From Agromyces sp. Root81 (GTDB lineage Bacteria > Actinomycetota > Actinomycetes > Actinomycetales > Microbacteriaceae), in NCBI RefSeq assembly GCF_001429165.1, contig NZ_LMIR01000002.1, forward strand, positions 771,883 through 835,882: a stretch of DNA of 64,000 nucleotides. The letters run 5' to 3'. Positions 26,738 to 35,834 of the stretch are shown here, one piece after another. Made by a program: the position numbers and the translations under genes. A model generated the notes under the pieces. That model worked only from the letters and a program-made list of their open reading frames with translations. It did no database searches and was not told where the DNA came from. Every line of letters begins with the position of its first letter. The stretch's first letter is position 1.

Positions 26738-28189
26738 TCACTTCTCGAGCGTCAGCGTGACCGTCGAACCCGGCTTCGCCGTGATGCGCAGGGTCTGCTT
26801 CTTCGCGTTGTAGTGCGCCTTGCCACCCGTGATCGACACCTCGGGTGCCTGCGCGTACGTCGTCTTCGGCACCCAGATCTCGGTCGGACCGGCGCCGGCC
26901 GTGAAGCTCACGGTGTAGTCGCCGCTCGCCGCGTCGAAGTGCTCTGAACCCGGGACCCCGGCGATCGCCCGTGCGTACGGGCCGAACGCGGGTTCGTTGC
27001 CGGGGGCGGCCCCGCCCGTGGCATTCATCGCGCAGTAGCCGCCGCCGTCGCTTGCGCAGTAGTACCAGATCGCCCAGCCGCTCGCGAACCGCTCCATGGC
27101 CGCGACCTGCGCGGCGACGAGCGCGGCGTTGCCGGGCGTGCGCGAGTTGGGAACGCCCCACTCGCCGACGATCATCGGCATGCCGTTCGCGGTGGGATAC
27201 GCCGAGATCCCGGCCTCGTAGTTCACGACGAAGTCGTCACCGGGCCAGTCGCCGCCCTCTTCGACGCCCGTGTTGTAGAAGTGCGGCGCGTAGCCGACCT
27301 TCGGGTCGTCGAAGGTGCGCAGCTGCGTGGGCACGCCGTAGCCGACGAGCACGGTCGGCTCGACGAAGATCCACGACTCCTCGTCGACCGAGCGGATCGA
27401 GTCGATCAGCCGGTCGTACATGTCGCTGATCTTGGTCGACTCGATGCGCGCCGAGGCGGTGACCCAGTCCTCGCCCTCCTCGAACTCGCCGAACGGCTCG
27501 TTGAACAGGTCGTAGCCGAGCAGGCTCTCGTGGCCGCTGAAGCTGTCGGCGACCTCGACCCACAACTGCTGCTGTGCTGCGCGCAGGTCGGCATCGTCGT
27601 AGAGGTGCGTGAAGGCGCGCATGACCGCGGGCTGGAAGTAGTTGTTGAACCAGTTGTCGGGGTCGTCGACGAACGGCAGACCGTCGGTGCGGGTCGCCCA
27701 CTCGGGTGCGCCGGAGGCGCCGAACACCGGCCCGTACACGTCCTGGTGCATGTCGATCATGACGTGCACGCCCTCGCGGTCGGCGGCGTCGAGCACCGAG
27801 TCGACGTAGTCGAAGTACGCCTCGTCGTAGTCGCCCTGCACCGGCTCGAAGTACTGCCACTGCACGACGAGCCGCAGGAAGTTGAAGCCCTGGTCGGCCA
27901 TGTCGGCGACGTCGTCCGGCGTCAGTCGGTCGTGCACGTACTTGGCCGCGTTGTAGCCGCGAAGCTGCAGCGCGCGGCCCTGCTCGTCGGTGATGAAGAC
28001 GCGGCCGTCGGGCGTGGTGACGGTGCTTCCATCGTCGGATGCCGCGGGGGCGGGTTTCGCGGCATTGCGGCTGCTGCTCGTCTCGGTGCCCGCGGGCGCG
28101 GCCACCGCTGCGGCCGTCGGAACGAGGGCGAGTGCGGCGGCCGTCGCGAGGGCGAACCCTGCGGCGGTTCGGTGCAAGAGGGTGGGCAT
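26738..28189 (-). CDS. Secreted GH5 glycosidase, endoglycoceramidase-like
   Basis: 483 residues. Signal peptide 1-31 (FALATAAALALVPTAAAVAA). The TIM barrel shows MIDMHQDVYGPVFG, the acid/base Glu231 in DLFNEPF, APHFYN, and the nucleophile Glu343 in IVGEWG. The MHQD...EPF...GEWG combination and the C-terminal beta-sandwich (about 400-483) resemble endoglycoceramidase-type GH5 enzymes that cut the glycan-ceramide bond, but a related glycosidase specificity cannot be excluded. AAGGAG lies 5 nt before the ATG at 28189. A palindrome covers the probable -35 region. Confidence 0.8.
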   Translation of the reverse strand: MPTLLHRTAAGFALATAAALALVPTAAAVAAPAGTETSSSRNAAKPAPAASDDGSTVTTPDGRVFITDEQGRALQLRGYNAAKYVHDRLTPDDVADMADQGFNFLRLVVQWQYFEPVQGDYDEAYFDYVDSVLDAADREGVHVMIDMHQDVYGPVFGASGAPEWATRTDGLPFVDDPDNWFNNYFQPAVMRAFTHLYDDADLRAAQQQLWVEVADSFSGHESLLGYDLFNEPFGEFEEGEDWVTASARIESTKISDMYDRLIDSIRSVDEESWIFVEPTVLVGYGVPTQLRTFDDPKVGYAPHFYNTGVEEGGDWPGDDFVVNYEAGISAYPTANGMPMIVGEWGVPNSRTPGNAALVAAQVAAMERFASGWAIWYYCASDGGGYCAMNATGGAAPGNEPAFGPYARAIAGVPGSEHFDAASGDYTVSFTAGAGPTEIWVPKTTYAQAPEVSITGGKAHYNAKKQTLRITAKPGSTVTLTLEK

Positions 28190-28228
28190 GGGCGCTCCTT
28201 TGCGCGTCATTCGACCGGGTTGCGAGCG

Positions 28229-28255
28229 AGCATACGTGAAGTGGGTCAGATGACC
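28229..28255 (-). promoter_or_regulatory. GH5 promoter with palindromic operator
   Basis: Minus-strand TATGCT (28229-28234) is a good -10. GGTCA-GA-TGACC, a perfect palindrome at 28244-28255, covers the expected -35 position, as a repressor site would. The regulator is not adjacent. Confidence 0.45.
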
Positions 28256-28320
28256 TAGTAATCCGGAGAACTCGCTCTCACTTGCAGCATCTCGGACGCA
28301 TTCGTCGCCGACGACCGTCG

Positions 28321-28332
28321 TACACTGAGCGA
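28321..28332 (+). promoter_or_regulatory. Leaderless promoter -10 element
   Basis: TACACT, six nucleotides, then a GTG start at 28333; no Shine-Dalgarno. Confidence 0.55.
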
Positions 28333-29634
28333 GTGCGCGACGCGGCGGCTCGAACAGGCACCGATGCCGAGACGCGCTCGCGCGAGGTCCTCCGCATCCC
28401 GGCCTTCACGCTCTTCTGGAGCGCCACGACGATCCGCGCGTTCGGGAGCGCGATCGCCGGCGTCGCATTCCAGGTCCTGATCGTGACGGTGCTGAACGCC
28501 ACCCCGCTCGAGATCAGCATCCTGAGTGCGCTCAGCGTCGTTCCGTATCTCTTCCTCGGCCTGATCATCGGCGCACTCATGGACCGATGGCGGCGTCAGC
28601 GGACGCTGATCGTCACCAGCGTCGCGCGTGCGATCGTGCTCGGCTCGATCCCTGTGCTCCTCCTCCTCGACGCACTCACCTTCTGGTCGCTCGCCGCCGT
28701 CATCCTGATGCTCTGCATCCTGACGCTCTTCGCAGACTCCGCCGCCCAGCCGCTCCTGCCCAACATCGTTCCGCGAAACTCACTCGTGATGGCCAACGCG
28801 CGGCTCGGCCAGAGCGAGACGGTCGCCGGCACCGCCGGGCCCGCGCTGGGCGGCGCGCTGCTCAACCTGCTCGGTGCACCGATCCTCTTCGCCTTCGATG
28901 CGGTGATCAACGCCGTGTCGGCGGTGCTCCAGTCCCGCATCACGGTCGATGAGGCGGCGCCGCAGCGCCGCCTCCGAGGGCGCCACATCGGGCACGACAT
29001 CGTCGAAGGGTTGCGCTACACCTATCGGCACCGGACTCTCCGTCCGCTCGCGCTCTCCGTGCACATCTGGTTCCTCGCGAACAGCATCGTGTCGACCGTG
29101 TTCGCCGTGTTCGTCCTCCGGGAGCTGGACCTCGCGCCCTGGGCGTTCGGTGTCGCACTCGCGTTCGGGGGCGTCGGCGGCTTCCTCGGGGCGCTCTTCG
29201 CTCCTCGGCTCGGCGCTCGGCTCGGTGCCGGGCGGGCGATCCTCTTGGGCCGCGCCCTCGCCATCGTGCCGTGGCTGGTGCTGGCCGTGATGCCGATGGA
29301 CGCCTCGAGCGGCCTCGGAGTCCTCCTGCCCGTCGTCTCAGGTGCGCAGTTCGTCTTCGGTCTCTCGATGGGCATCGAGGACGCGAACGACACCGGCTAC
29401 CGACAGGCGGTGGCGCCCGACGCGATACAGGGCCGGATGAACTCGACGATCCGAACGGTGAATCGAGTCGTCTTCTTCGTCGGCGCATTGCTGACGGGGT
29501 TGCTCGTCACCGTCTTGGGCTACCAACCGACCCTCGGAGTCGCGGCGACCGTCTTCACGGTCGCCGCCCTGGTCGTCGCGTTCTCTCCGCTCCGCACCGC
29601 GCGCCACGAGGATGCAGCAGAAGCGCACTCCTGA
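28333..29634 (+). CDS. MFS transporter (MefA/enterobactin-exporter-like)
   Basis: 433 residues with about 12 hydrophobic segments. FTLFWSATTIRAFGSAIAGVAFQVL at the start and GALMDRWRRQRTLI after helix 2 (motif A, Asp and Arg present) fit the DHA3-type branch that includes macrolide exporters. The substrate is unknown. The GTG at 28333 is preferred over the upstream start at 28282 because of the leaderless promoter and because the extra residues (RIRRRRPSY) look non-coding. It is divergent from the GH5 gene. Confidence 0.82.
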   Translation: MRDAAARTGTDAETRSREVLRIPAFTLFWSATTIRAFGSAIAGVAFQVLIVTVLNATPLEISILSALSVVPYLFLGLIIGALMDRWRRQRTLIVTSVARAIVLGSIPVLLLLDALTFWSLAAVILMLCILTLFADSAAQPLLPNIVPRNSLVMANARLGQSETVAGTAGPALGGALLNLLGAPILFAFDAVINAVSAVLQSRITVDEAAPQRRLRGRHIGHDIVEGLRYTYRHRTLRPLALSVHIWFLANSIVSTVFAVFVLRELDLAPWAFGVALAFGGVGGFLGALFAPRLGARLGAGRAILLGRALAIVPWLVLAVMPMDASSGLGVLLPVVSGAQFVFGLSMGIEDANDTGYRQAVAPDAIQGRMNSTIRTVNRVVFFVGALLTGLLVTVLGYQPTLGVAATVFTVAALVVAFSPLRTARHEDAAEAHS

Positions 29635-29657
29635 GTGCAGCCTCGTGGCGCTCCGCG

Positions 29658-30023
29658 CTACCGCTCGCCGAGCAGCAGCCCGCGCTGCGTCGTCGCCGCA
29701 CGCATCGCGTTGATGAAGTCGCCGTACGCGTTCTTGCTCTTCGCGTAGCCGATCGCGCCGCCCTTGACGGCTCCGAGCGCGCCGTCCTGGTCGAAGCGCA
29801 GCCACGTGTTGCCGTGCTCGTCGACGCCGATGTCGAAGGTGAACGAGATGTGGAAGTTCTTGCCCGCCATCGCTCCGAGCAGCAGCGTCTTGGTCAGGTT
29901 GCCGCGCTCGAGCTTGATGCTGGTCTGGGTCGGCTGCGTGGCCTCATAACCGAGGTCGCGGGCGATCGAGATCACGACGGGCACGGTCTGCAGGTCGTTT
30001 CCGGAGAGGATGAGTTCGGTCAT
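29658..30023 (-). CDS. Conserved hypothetical protein, about 121 aa
   Basis: Starts MTELILSGNDLQTVPVVIS. The central part (KLERGNLTKTLLLGAMAGKN, then HISFTFDIGVDEHGNTWLRF) is an alpha/beta pattern with a G-rich turn and a C-terminal helix (NAYGDFINAMRAAT). No signal peptide or membrane segment. It may belong to uncharacterised small actinobacterial proteins; function unknown. AAGGAG lies 11 nt before the ATG, rather distant, and TATCGT at 30058-30063 (minus) is a likely -10. Confidence 0.6.
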   Translation of the reverse strand: MTELILSGNDLQTVPVVISIARDLGYEATQPTQTSIKLERGNLTKTLLLGAMAGKNFHISFTFDIGVDEHGNTWLRFDQDGALGAVKGGAIGYAKSKNAYGDFINAMRAATTQRGLLLGER

Positions 30024-30171
30024 GAGGGGTAGGGCTCCTTCGAAGTCTGGCCAAACGACGATACCGTGAGCCGGAGCCCGTGCCGTTCTTGTCCACAGGT
30101 CGATTTCCCCAATCGGGATCCGACTCATCGGTGAACGATGGAACGAGCCATCCGATCATGAAGGGAACGAC

Positions 30172-30774
30172 ATGCGCAGGATCACCGTGACGAACAACAT
30201 CTCGCTCGATGGCGTGATGCAGGCACCGATGTCACCCGACGAGGACACCAGAGGCGGCTTCACCCTCGGCGGCTGGGCGCTCGGCGCGAACGCCGACCCC
30301 GAGCTCGGCGCCGAGATGGGCAAGGGCATGGCGCAGACCGGCGCGATGCTGTTCGGCCACCGCACCTACGACCACATGGCCGCATTCTGGCCGCACCAGA
30401 CCGACGGCAATCCGTTCACCGAGCACCTCAACCGCACCGAGAAGCTCGTCGTGACGCGCGACCCCGCGCTCGAACTCACCTGGCAGCACTCCACGGTCGT
30501 CGCGGGCGACGCCGCGCAGACGGTCGCCGAGCTGAAGGCGACGGATGGCGGTGACCTCTCGGTCCTCGGCAGCGGCGAGCTCGTGCGTTCGCTCGCGAAG
30601 GCGGGCCTCATCGACGAGTACGTGCTGATCATCCACCCGGTGCTGCTCGGCAGCGGGCAGCGCATGTTCGAGGGGGTGCACCAGGAGCTGACGCTGCTCA
30701 GCAGCGTGACGACGGGCACGGGCATCACGCTGGCGCGTTACGCGCCGCGCACCTCACCCCGCAGCTCGGAGTGA
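30172..30774 (+). CDS. Dihydrofolate reductase family (RibD C-terminal) protein
   Basis: 200 residues. MRRITVTNNISLDGVMQAP, LFGHRTYDHMAAFWP, and GDLSVLGSGELVRSLAKAGLIDEY are the blocks of the RibD C-terminal/DHFR-like reductase family, including the G-x-G NADPH loop and the hydrophobic LIIHPVLLGSGQRMF strand. Such stand-alone proteins are NADPH-binding reductases of unknown substrate; it is not the essential FolA. GAAGGGA lies 6 nt before the ATG. Confidence 0.85.
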   Translation: MRRITVTNNISLDGVMQAPMSPDEDTRGGFTLGGWALGANADPELGAEMGKGMAQTGAMLFGHRTYDHMAAFWPHQTDGNPFTEHLNRTEKLVVTRDPALELTWQHSTVVAGDAAQTVAELKATDGGDLSVLGSGELVRSLAKAGLIDEYVLIIHPVLLGSGQRMFEGVHQELTLLSSVTTGTGITLARYAPRTSPRSSE

Positions 30775-30834
30775 CGCGGCGGCAGGACGGCTCATCGCGA
30801 GTCTCGCCCGCAGTTGACAGACGGTTCATGCAGT

Positions 30835-31035
30835 TCAGTCGCGCGGCGTGCGGTGGCCCCCACCGGTATCGAGGTCATCGCCTGCCTCGAGATCGGGCCC
30901 GTCGCTCTCGGTGATGTCGGCCCCCTCGAAGAACGGGTCGACACCGAGTTCGCGGGCGTGTTCGGCGCGCAGGCGCCGCTGCTCGTTCGCGTCGTCGGCG
31001 AAGTTGCGGTCGTCGCGATCCGTGGTGTCACTCAT
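30835..31035 (-). CDS. Small acidic hypothetical protein
   Basis: 66 residues, [19 protein letters not shown] to [15 protein letters not shown]. Rich in Asp/Glu, probably largely disordered, with one possible helix ([12 protein letters not shown]) before a DPFFEGAD segment. GAGGGG lies 7 nt before the ATG. No domain is recognised. Confidence 0.55.
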   Translation of the reverse strand: MSDTTDRDDRNFADDANEQRRLRAEHARELGVDPFFEGADITESDGPDLEAGDDLDTGGGHRTPRD

Positions 31036-31135
31036 GGTGATTCCCCTCGGTCGATGAGTACAGGCTAGTTCGCCCGCCGACTCGCCGCAGCGATCTGCGG
31101 TGACCGCCCTGCTGGCCGACACGGGGGCCGAGGAG

Positions 31136-31147
31136 TAGCTTGGCGGC
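31136..31147 (+). promoter_or_regulatory. Leaderless promoter -10 element
   Basis: TAGCTT, six nucleotides, then the ATG at 31148; no Shine-Dalgarno. Confidence 0.6.
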
Positions 31148-32536
31148 ATGACCGTGGCGGTCGATGCAGCCGCACTCGACGAACTCGAATCCGGGTTCGC
31201 CGGGCGACTGGTGCGGCCGACCGACGACTCCTTCGACGAGCACCGCAAGGTGTGGAACGGCTCGATCGATCGCCATCCCGCCCTGATCGCACGATGCGCT
31301 GGAGCCGACGACATCGTCGCCGCGACGCGGTTCGCTCGCCGAACGGGCCTGCCCGTCGCCGTGCGCGGTGGTGGTCACAGCTTTCCCGGGCTCTCGGTCT
31401 GCGACGACGGAATCGTGATCGACCTCTCGCTCATGAAGGGCGTCACCGTCGATCCCGAGGCGCGCACGGCTCGGGTGCAGGCCGGAGCCCTGCTCGGCGA
31501 TCTCGACCGGGCAACGCAACCGTACGGACTCGCGGCGCCCAGCGGCATCGTCACGCACACCGGCGTGGCCGGACTCACGCTCGGCGGCGGCATCGGGTGG
31601 GTCATGCGGAAGCACGGCCTGAGCATCGACCAATTGTCGTCGGTGCAGCTCATCACCGCTGCGGGCGAGCGCGTCGTCGCGAGCGAGGCCGAGAACGCCG
31701 AACTCTTCTGGGGTGTGCGCGGCGGCGGCGGCAACTTCGGCATCGTCACCGCATTCGATTTCAACCTGTGCGACGTCGGCCCGACCGTCGTCGCGGGCCC
31801 CATCTTCTGGCCCATCGAGCAATCGCCGCAGGTGCTGCGCTTCTACCGCGACTGGATCGCCGATGCGCCCGACGAACTGATGACCATCGTGATGCACCGC
31901 AAGGCACCGCCGCTCCCCTTCGTTCCGCCCGAGCTGCACGGCAAGCTCATCGTCGGCGTGGTCTGCTGCTACACGGGCCCGGTCGAAGTGGGCGAGCGAG
32001 TCGTGCGCCCGATCAAGAGCTTCGGTTCACCGGTGCTCGACCAGTGCGTGCCGAAGCCCTTCATCGAGCATCAGGCGATGTTCGATCCGTCGTTCCCGCC
32101 CGGTCGCTGGTACTACTTCCGCTCCTGTGACGTCGCCGAGCTGAGCGACGAGGTCATCGACATCACCGTCGAGCACACGAGGCGCATCCAGTCACCGCTG
32201 ACGAGCTTTCCCATCTGGCAGATGGGCGGGGCCGTGGCCAGGGTCGGCGAGGGCGAGACCGCCTTCAACGGACGCAGTGCCGGGCACACCTTCAACATCA
32301 ACGCGGCGACGGCGACGGCCGAGGGCTTCGATGCCGAACGCGAATGGGTCCGCGGATTCTGGACGGCCCTGAAGCCGTTCCACACGAGCGTCTACATGAA
32401 CTTCCTCATGGACGAGGGCGAGGAACGCATCCGCGAGGCCTACGGCCCGGAGAAGTACGAGCGGCTCACGTCACTCAAGCGCACGTACGATCCGGGCAAC
32501 CTGTTCCGGCTCAACCAGAACATCCCGCCGGGCTGA
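31148..32536 (+). CDS. BBE-like FAD-linked oxidoreductase
   Basis: 462 residues. A PCMH/FAD_binding_4 domain with [14 protein letters not shown], whose His is the usual 8-alpha covalent FAD attachment, and [16 protein letters not shown], where the second (Cys) attachment of bicovalent family members is absent. The C-terminal BBE motif is [13 protein letters not shown]. These oxidases act on sugars, alkaloids or other secondary-metabolite alcohols; the substrate is unknown here. No signal peptide. The start is set by a leaderless promoter. It is convergent with a small lipoprotein gene 8 bp away. Confidence 0.88.
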   Translation: MTVAVDAAALDELESGFAGRLVRPTDDSFDEHRKVWNGSIDRHPALIARCAGADDIVAATRFARRTGLPVAVRGGGHSFPGLSVCDDGIVIDLSLMKGVTVDPEARTARVQAGALLGDLDRATQPYGLAAPSGIVTHTGVAGLTLGGGIGWVMRKHGLSIDQLSSVQLITAAGERVVASEAENAELFWGVRGGGGNFGIVTAFDFNLCDVGPTVVAGPIFWPIEQSPQVLRFYRDWIADAPDELMTIVMHRKAPPLPFVPPELHGKLIVGVVCCYTGPVEVGERVVRPIKSFGSPVLDQCVPKPFIEHQAMFDPSFPPGRWYYFRSCDVAELSDEVIDITVEHTRRIQSPLTSFPIWQMGGAVARVGEGETAFNGRSAGHTFNINAATATAEGFDAEREWVRGFWTALKPFHTSVYMNFLMDEGEERIREAYGPEKYERLTSLKRTYDPGNLFRLNQNIPPG

Positions 32537-32544
32537 GGAACCGC

Positions 32545-32778
32545 TCACCGACCGCTGGTCGGCGAGAGGTAGTCGTCCGTGTCCCGGATGCTGGTGCAGA
32601 AGCCCTCGGGGATGCGCTTGCGCATGTACGAGGGCGCATGGCAGATCTCGGTCGACGGCACCTGGACCTTGACGGACCCGGTGCCCGCCCCGGCTGCGCC
32701 GCTGTCGGTGAGGCCGCAACCGGCCAGCACTCCCATGGCCAGCACGGCCGGGATGATGAGGAACGCGCGAGCGTTCAT
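32545..32778 (-). CDS. Small lipoprotein
   Basis: 77 residues: MNARAFLIIPAVLAMGVLAGCG gives an n-region, hydrophobic core and lipobox LAGC with lipidated Cys21 (quoted here only for its layout). The mature part is short, with two further cysteines (STEICHAPSY and EGFCTSIRD) that could pair. AAGGAACAGGATC precedes the ATG. Role unknown. Confidence 0.65.
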   Translation of the reverse strand: MNARAFLIIPAVLAMGVLAGCGLTDSGAAGAGTGSVKVQVPSTEICHAPSYMRKRIPEGFCTSIRDTDDYLSPTSGR

Positions 32779-32932
32779 GATCCTGTTCCTTCCATGATGC
32801 GGTCCTCTGGAAGAGCACCGCTGGGCCCCACGGTAGGAAGGTCGCGCTTGCGCCGCATGACGAGGCCGGGCCATCTTCACTCGCGGCTCGGCGTAGTCAA
32901 TTCGGGTCATCGCCGCGCGCACGGCCGCGGAC

Positions 32933-32945
32933 TATCGTGAGGGTC
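32933..32945 (+). promoter_or_regulatory. Leaderless promoter of the LAL regulator
   Basis: TATCGT, seven nucleotides, then ATG 32946; no Shine-Dalgarno. Confidence 0.55.
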
Positions 32946-35834
32946 ATGCGGGATTGGTCCGCCCCGGCATTGCCGGCGGGTTGGACGACCTCCGGCCAGC
33001 CACCGTTCATCGCGCGACACGACGAGGTCGCGGCGCTCGATGCCGCGTGGGCCGACGCGCTCGCCGGCTCCGGCCGGGCGGTCTTCGTCAGCGGCGACGC
33101 CGGATCGGGCAAGTCACGGCTCGTCAGCGAGGTGTGCACGCGCTTCAGCGCGAACGGCGCCGCCGTGCTCACCGGCTCCTGCATCCAGGAGATCGGCGCC
33201 CCGTTCGAGCCGTTCGACGAGCCCCTGCGAGCAGTGCTGCCCGCCTTCGAAGCGGATGCCGCCGCGCCATCCGCTCTCGAATCGGTCGAGCTGATCGAAC
33301 GCGTGCTCGAACGGAACGGGCAGGATGCCGCGGACCGGCCGATCGGCCAGGAGCGCGTGTTCGACGCAGTGGTCGAGGTGCTGCGGGCGGCGGCGGCGAG
33401 ACGGCCGGTGGTGCTGGCGCTCGACGACCTGCACTGGGCGGGGCCGGCCGCCGTGCAGCTCCTCGGCCGCGTCGTCGCGGGCACCGCCGAAGCGCGGGTG
33501 CTCCTGCTCGGCACGCTTCGCAACGCTCCGCCTGACCGCTCGGAGACGCTCGCCGATTCCCTCGCTCCACTCGCGCGGCTGACCGGCGTGCAGCGCATCG
33601 AACTCGCGCCCTTCACGGTCGACGAGATCGCCGACTACGTCGTGGCCCGCGCCGGTCTCTCCCGCGAGCGCGCGCTCGATGCGGCCGGGGTGCTCAGCGA
33701 GCTCACGGGCGGCAATCCGTTCCTGCTGCGGGCGATGTGGCGACCGGTCGTCGAGGCCGAGCTGCACGGCGGCCGACGCGTCATCGAACTGCCCGACTCG
33801 GCCGGCGACCTGGTGCGGTCGCGTCTCACGCTGCTCGACCCGGCGCAGCGGTCGGTGCTCCGGCTCGCCGCCGTGCTCGGCCAGGAAGTCGACCTTGCGG
33901 AGATGATCGGCATCAGCGAGACGGCCGCCGACGTCACGCTGGAGGCGATGGATGCCGCGGCGCTCGCCGGCCTCATCGAGACGCCGCGCGAGGCCGGCGA
34001 CCGGTACCGGTTCCCGCACGCCATCGCCCGGCAGGCGGTCATCGACCTGATCCCGAACGTCGAGCTGCTCCGCGCCCACGCCCGCATCGCGCAGGTGCTC
34101 GAGGCCGACTTCCCGGCGGCGCCACGGCTCATCCAGCGACTCGCGTTCCACTACACGGCCGCACGGGCCTTGGGCTTCGGCGACCGTGCCGTCACCTACC
34201 TCACCCGGGCGGCCGAGCTCGCCGAGGGCCGCTTCGCCTACGAGGACGCCGGACGCCTGTTCGAACGCGCGGCCGAGATCTCGCCCGATGCCGACGAGCA
34301 GGGCGAGCTGCTGCTGCGGGCGGCGGAGTGCTGGGACCTCGCCGCCGACACCGAGCGAGCGCGGGCGATCTGCGAGCAGGTGATCGGCAGCGGCACGCCG
34401 CGGCGGCGCCTTCGCGCGGCGATCAGGTTCGAGGATGCCTCCTGGCGGCCGGGCCTGCCCGGCCATCGTGCGCTCGACCTGCTCTCCGCCGCCATCGCGA
34501 CGGTGCCGCCCGACGATCACGATCCGCTCTACATCGAAGCGCTCGGCTCGCTCGCCCGCGCCACCGCATACACCGGCGCCGTCGACGAGGGCGAGCGGAT
34601 CGGCGACCGAGCGATCGCGCTGGCGCGCGCGTACGGCGATGCGCAGGTGCTCGCGGCGACCCTTCGTGCCACCTCGACGCTGACGCTGCGCCCTCAGGAG
34701 ATCAGGAAGCGCCTCGACCGCGCGACCGAGCTGACCCGGCTGGTGAGACCGGTCGGCACGGAGTGGCTCGGCGCCGGAGCGATCTGGCGTGCGGGCATCT
34801 CGTACATCCTCGGCGAGCGCCCGGGCCTCGACGATGCAGAGCGCGATCTCGTCGAGGTGAACCGGCGCTGGGGCCGGCACTGGGAGTACTGGGATGCCTG
34901 CGTGCAGTTCGGGCGGGCGCTCATCGCCGGACGTCTCGATGACGCGGACGCCGCGGGCCGCCTCGCGCACCACCATGAGACCGCGTTCCGCGGCGATGGC
35001 ACCTCGACGGCGAGCGCGGTGCAGAGCTACATGGTGCGCCGGGAGGCCGGCCGGATCGAACGGTTGCGGCCGCTCATCACCGGCGACGAGTCGCCCGCCG
35101 AGCGCTGGCCACCCGGTCTGCTCGCGATCTACACGGAGCTCGAGCTCCGGACCCCCGCCCAGCGCACGCTCGACTGGATGCTGGAGCGCACCGTGCCGGA
35201 GTCGGCCGATTCCGGCGACTGGCCGGCCCGACTCGCCTTCATGGCGGAGGCGGCGGTGCTGCTCGGCGACGCCGCCGCCGCCGAGCGCCTGCACCCCTGG
35301 CTCGAGGCGTACACCGGGCTCAACCTCATGTCGGGCATGTTCGTGGCCCTGTTCGGCGGGGCCGACTGCTACCTCGGCGAGATCGAATCCCTCTGCGGGT
35401 TCGGTGCTCCTGACGAACGCTTCGACGCCGCACTCGAACTCGCCGAGCGCAGCGGTGCCTCGCTCCATGTCGCCCGCGCACTCGCGGCCCACGCGGCGCA
35501 CCTGCGCCATGCCGACCCCCGGTCGCCCGCGGCGAGCGCGCTCGCCCTCCGGGCGCGGGCGATCGCCGAGCCGGCGGGCCTGGTGAAGGTGCTGCGGTCG
35601 CTCGATACGGGCGCCGGGGCATCCGCTCAGTCAGGGCTGACCGCGCGCGAACGCGAGGTCATCGGACTCATCGCCGAGGGGCGCAGCAATCGCGACATCG
35701 CCGCGGCGCTCGTGATCAGCGAGCACACCGCGGCGAACCACGTGCGCAACATCCTGACGAAGATCGGTGCGGTCAACCGCACGCAGGCGGCGATGTTCGC
35801 GCGCGAGCACGGGCTCGCCGGCGACGGCGTCTAG
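32946..35834 (+). CDS. LAL-family (large ATP-binding LuxR) transcriptional regulator
   Basis: 962 residues. The N-terminal ATPase module has Walker A GDAGSGKSRLV at about 50-60 and Walker B LALDDLHWAGP near 160. A long helical TPR-like region (about 370-880) follows. The C-terminal LuxR helix-turn-helix is LTAREREVIGLIAEGRSNRD...EHTAANHVRNILTKIGAVNR. LAL/MalT-type proteins are ATP-dependent switches that sense a metabolite and activate nearby operons. Neighbouring targets are not obvious; the downstream two-component operon is convergent. The start at 32946 follows from the leaderless promoter, dropping three residues from the longest frame. Its stop shares CTAG with the response regulator gene. 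Confidence 0.88.
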   Translation: MRDWSAPALPAGWTTSGQPPFIARHDEVAALDAAWADALAGSGRAVFVSGDAGSGKSRLVSEVCTRFSANGAAVLTGSCIQEIGAPFEPFDEPLRAVLPAFEADAAAPSALESVELIERVLERNGQDAADRPIGQERVFDAVVEVLRAAAARRPVVLALDDLHWAGPAAVQLLGRVVAGTAEARVLLLGTLRNAPPDRSETLADSLAPLARLTGVQRIELAPFTVDEIADYVVARAGLSRERALDAAGVLSELTGGNPFLLRAMWRPVVEAELHGGRRVIELPDSAGDLVRSRLTLLDPAQRSVLRLAAVLGQEVDLAEMIGISETAADVTLEAMDAAALAGLIETPREAGDRYRFPHAIARQAVIDLIPNVELLRAHARIAQVLEADFPAAPRLIQRLAFHYTAARALGFGDRAVTYLTRAAELAEGRFAYEDAGRLFERAAEISPDADEQGELLLRAAECWDLAADTERARAICEQVIGSGTPRRRLRAAIRFEDASWRPGLPGHRALDLLSAAIATVPPDDHDPLYIEALGSLARATAYTGAVDEGERIGDRAIALARAYGDAQVLAATLRATSTLTLRPQEIRKRLDRATELTRLVRPVGTEWLGAGAIWRAGISYILGERPGLDDAERDLVEVNRRWGRHWEYWDACVQFGRALIAGRLDDADAAGRLAHHHETAFRGDGTSTASAVQSYMVRREAGRIERLRPLITGDESPAERWPPGLLAIYTELELRTPAQRTLDWMLERTVPESADSGDWPARLAFMAEAAVLLGDAAAAERLHPWLEAYTGLNLMSGMFVALFGGADCYLGEIESLCGFGAPDERFDAALELAERSGASLHVARALAAHAAHLRHADPRSPAASALALRARAIAEPAGLVKVLRSLDTGAGASAQSGLTAREREVIGLIAEGRSNRDIAAALVISEHTAANHVRNILTKIGAVNRTQAAMFAREHGLAGDGV

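Noticed and set aside
33114-35510. A 798-codon open frame on the minus strand opposite the LAL regulator
   Set aside because: Composition is Arg/Glu/Gly/His-rich with no domain; it is the antisense shadow of a motif-rich gene in GC-rich DNA.
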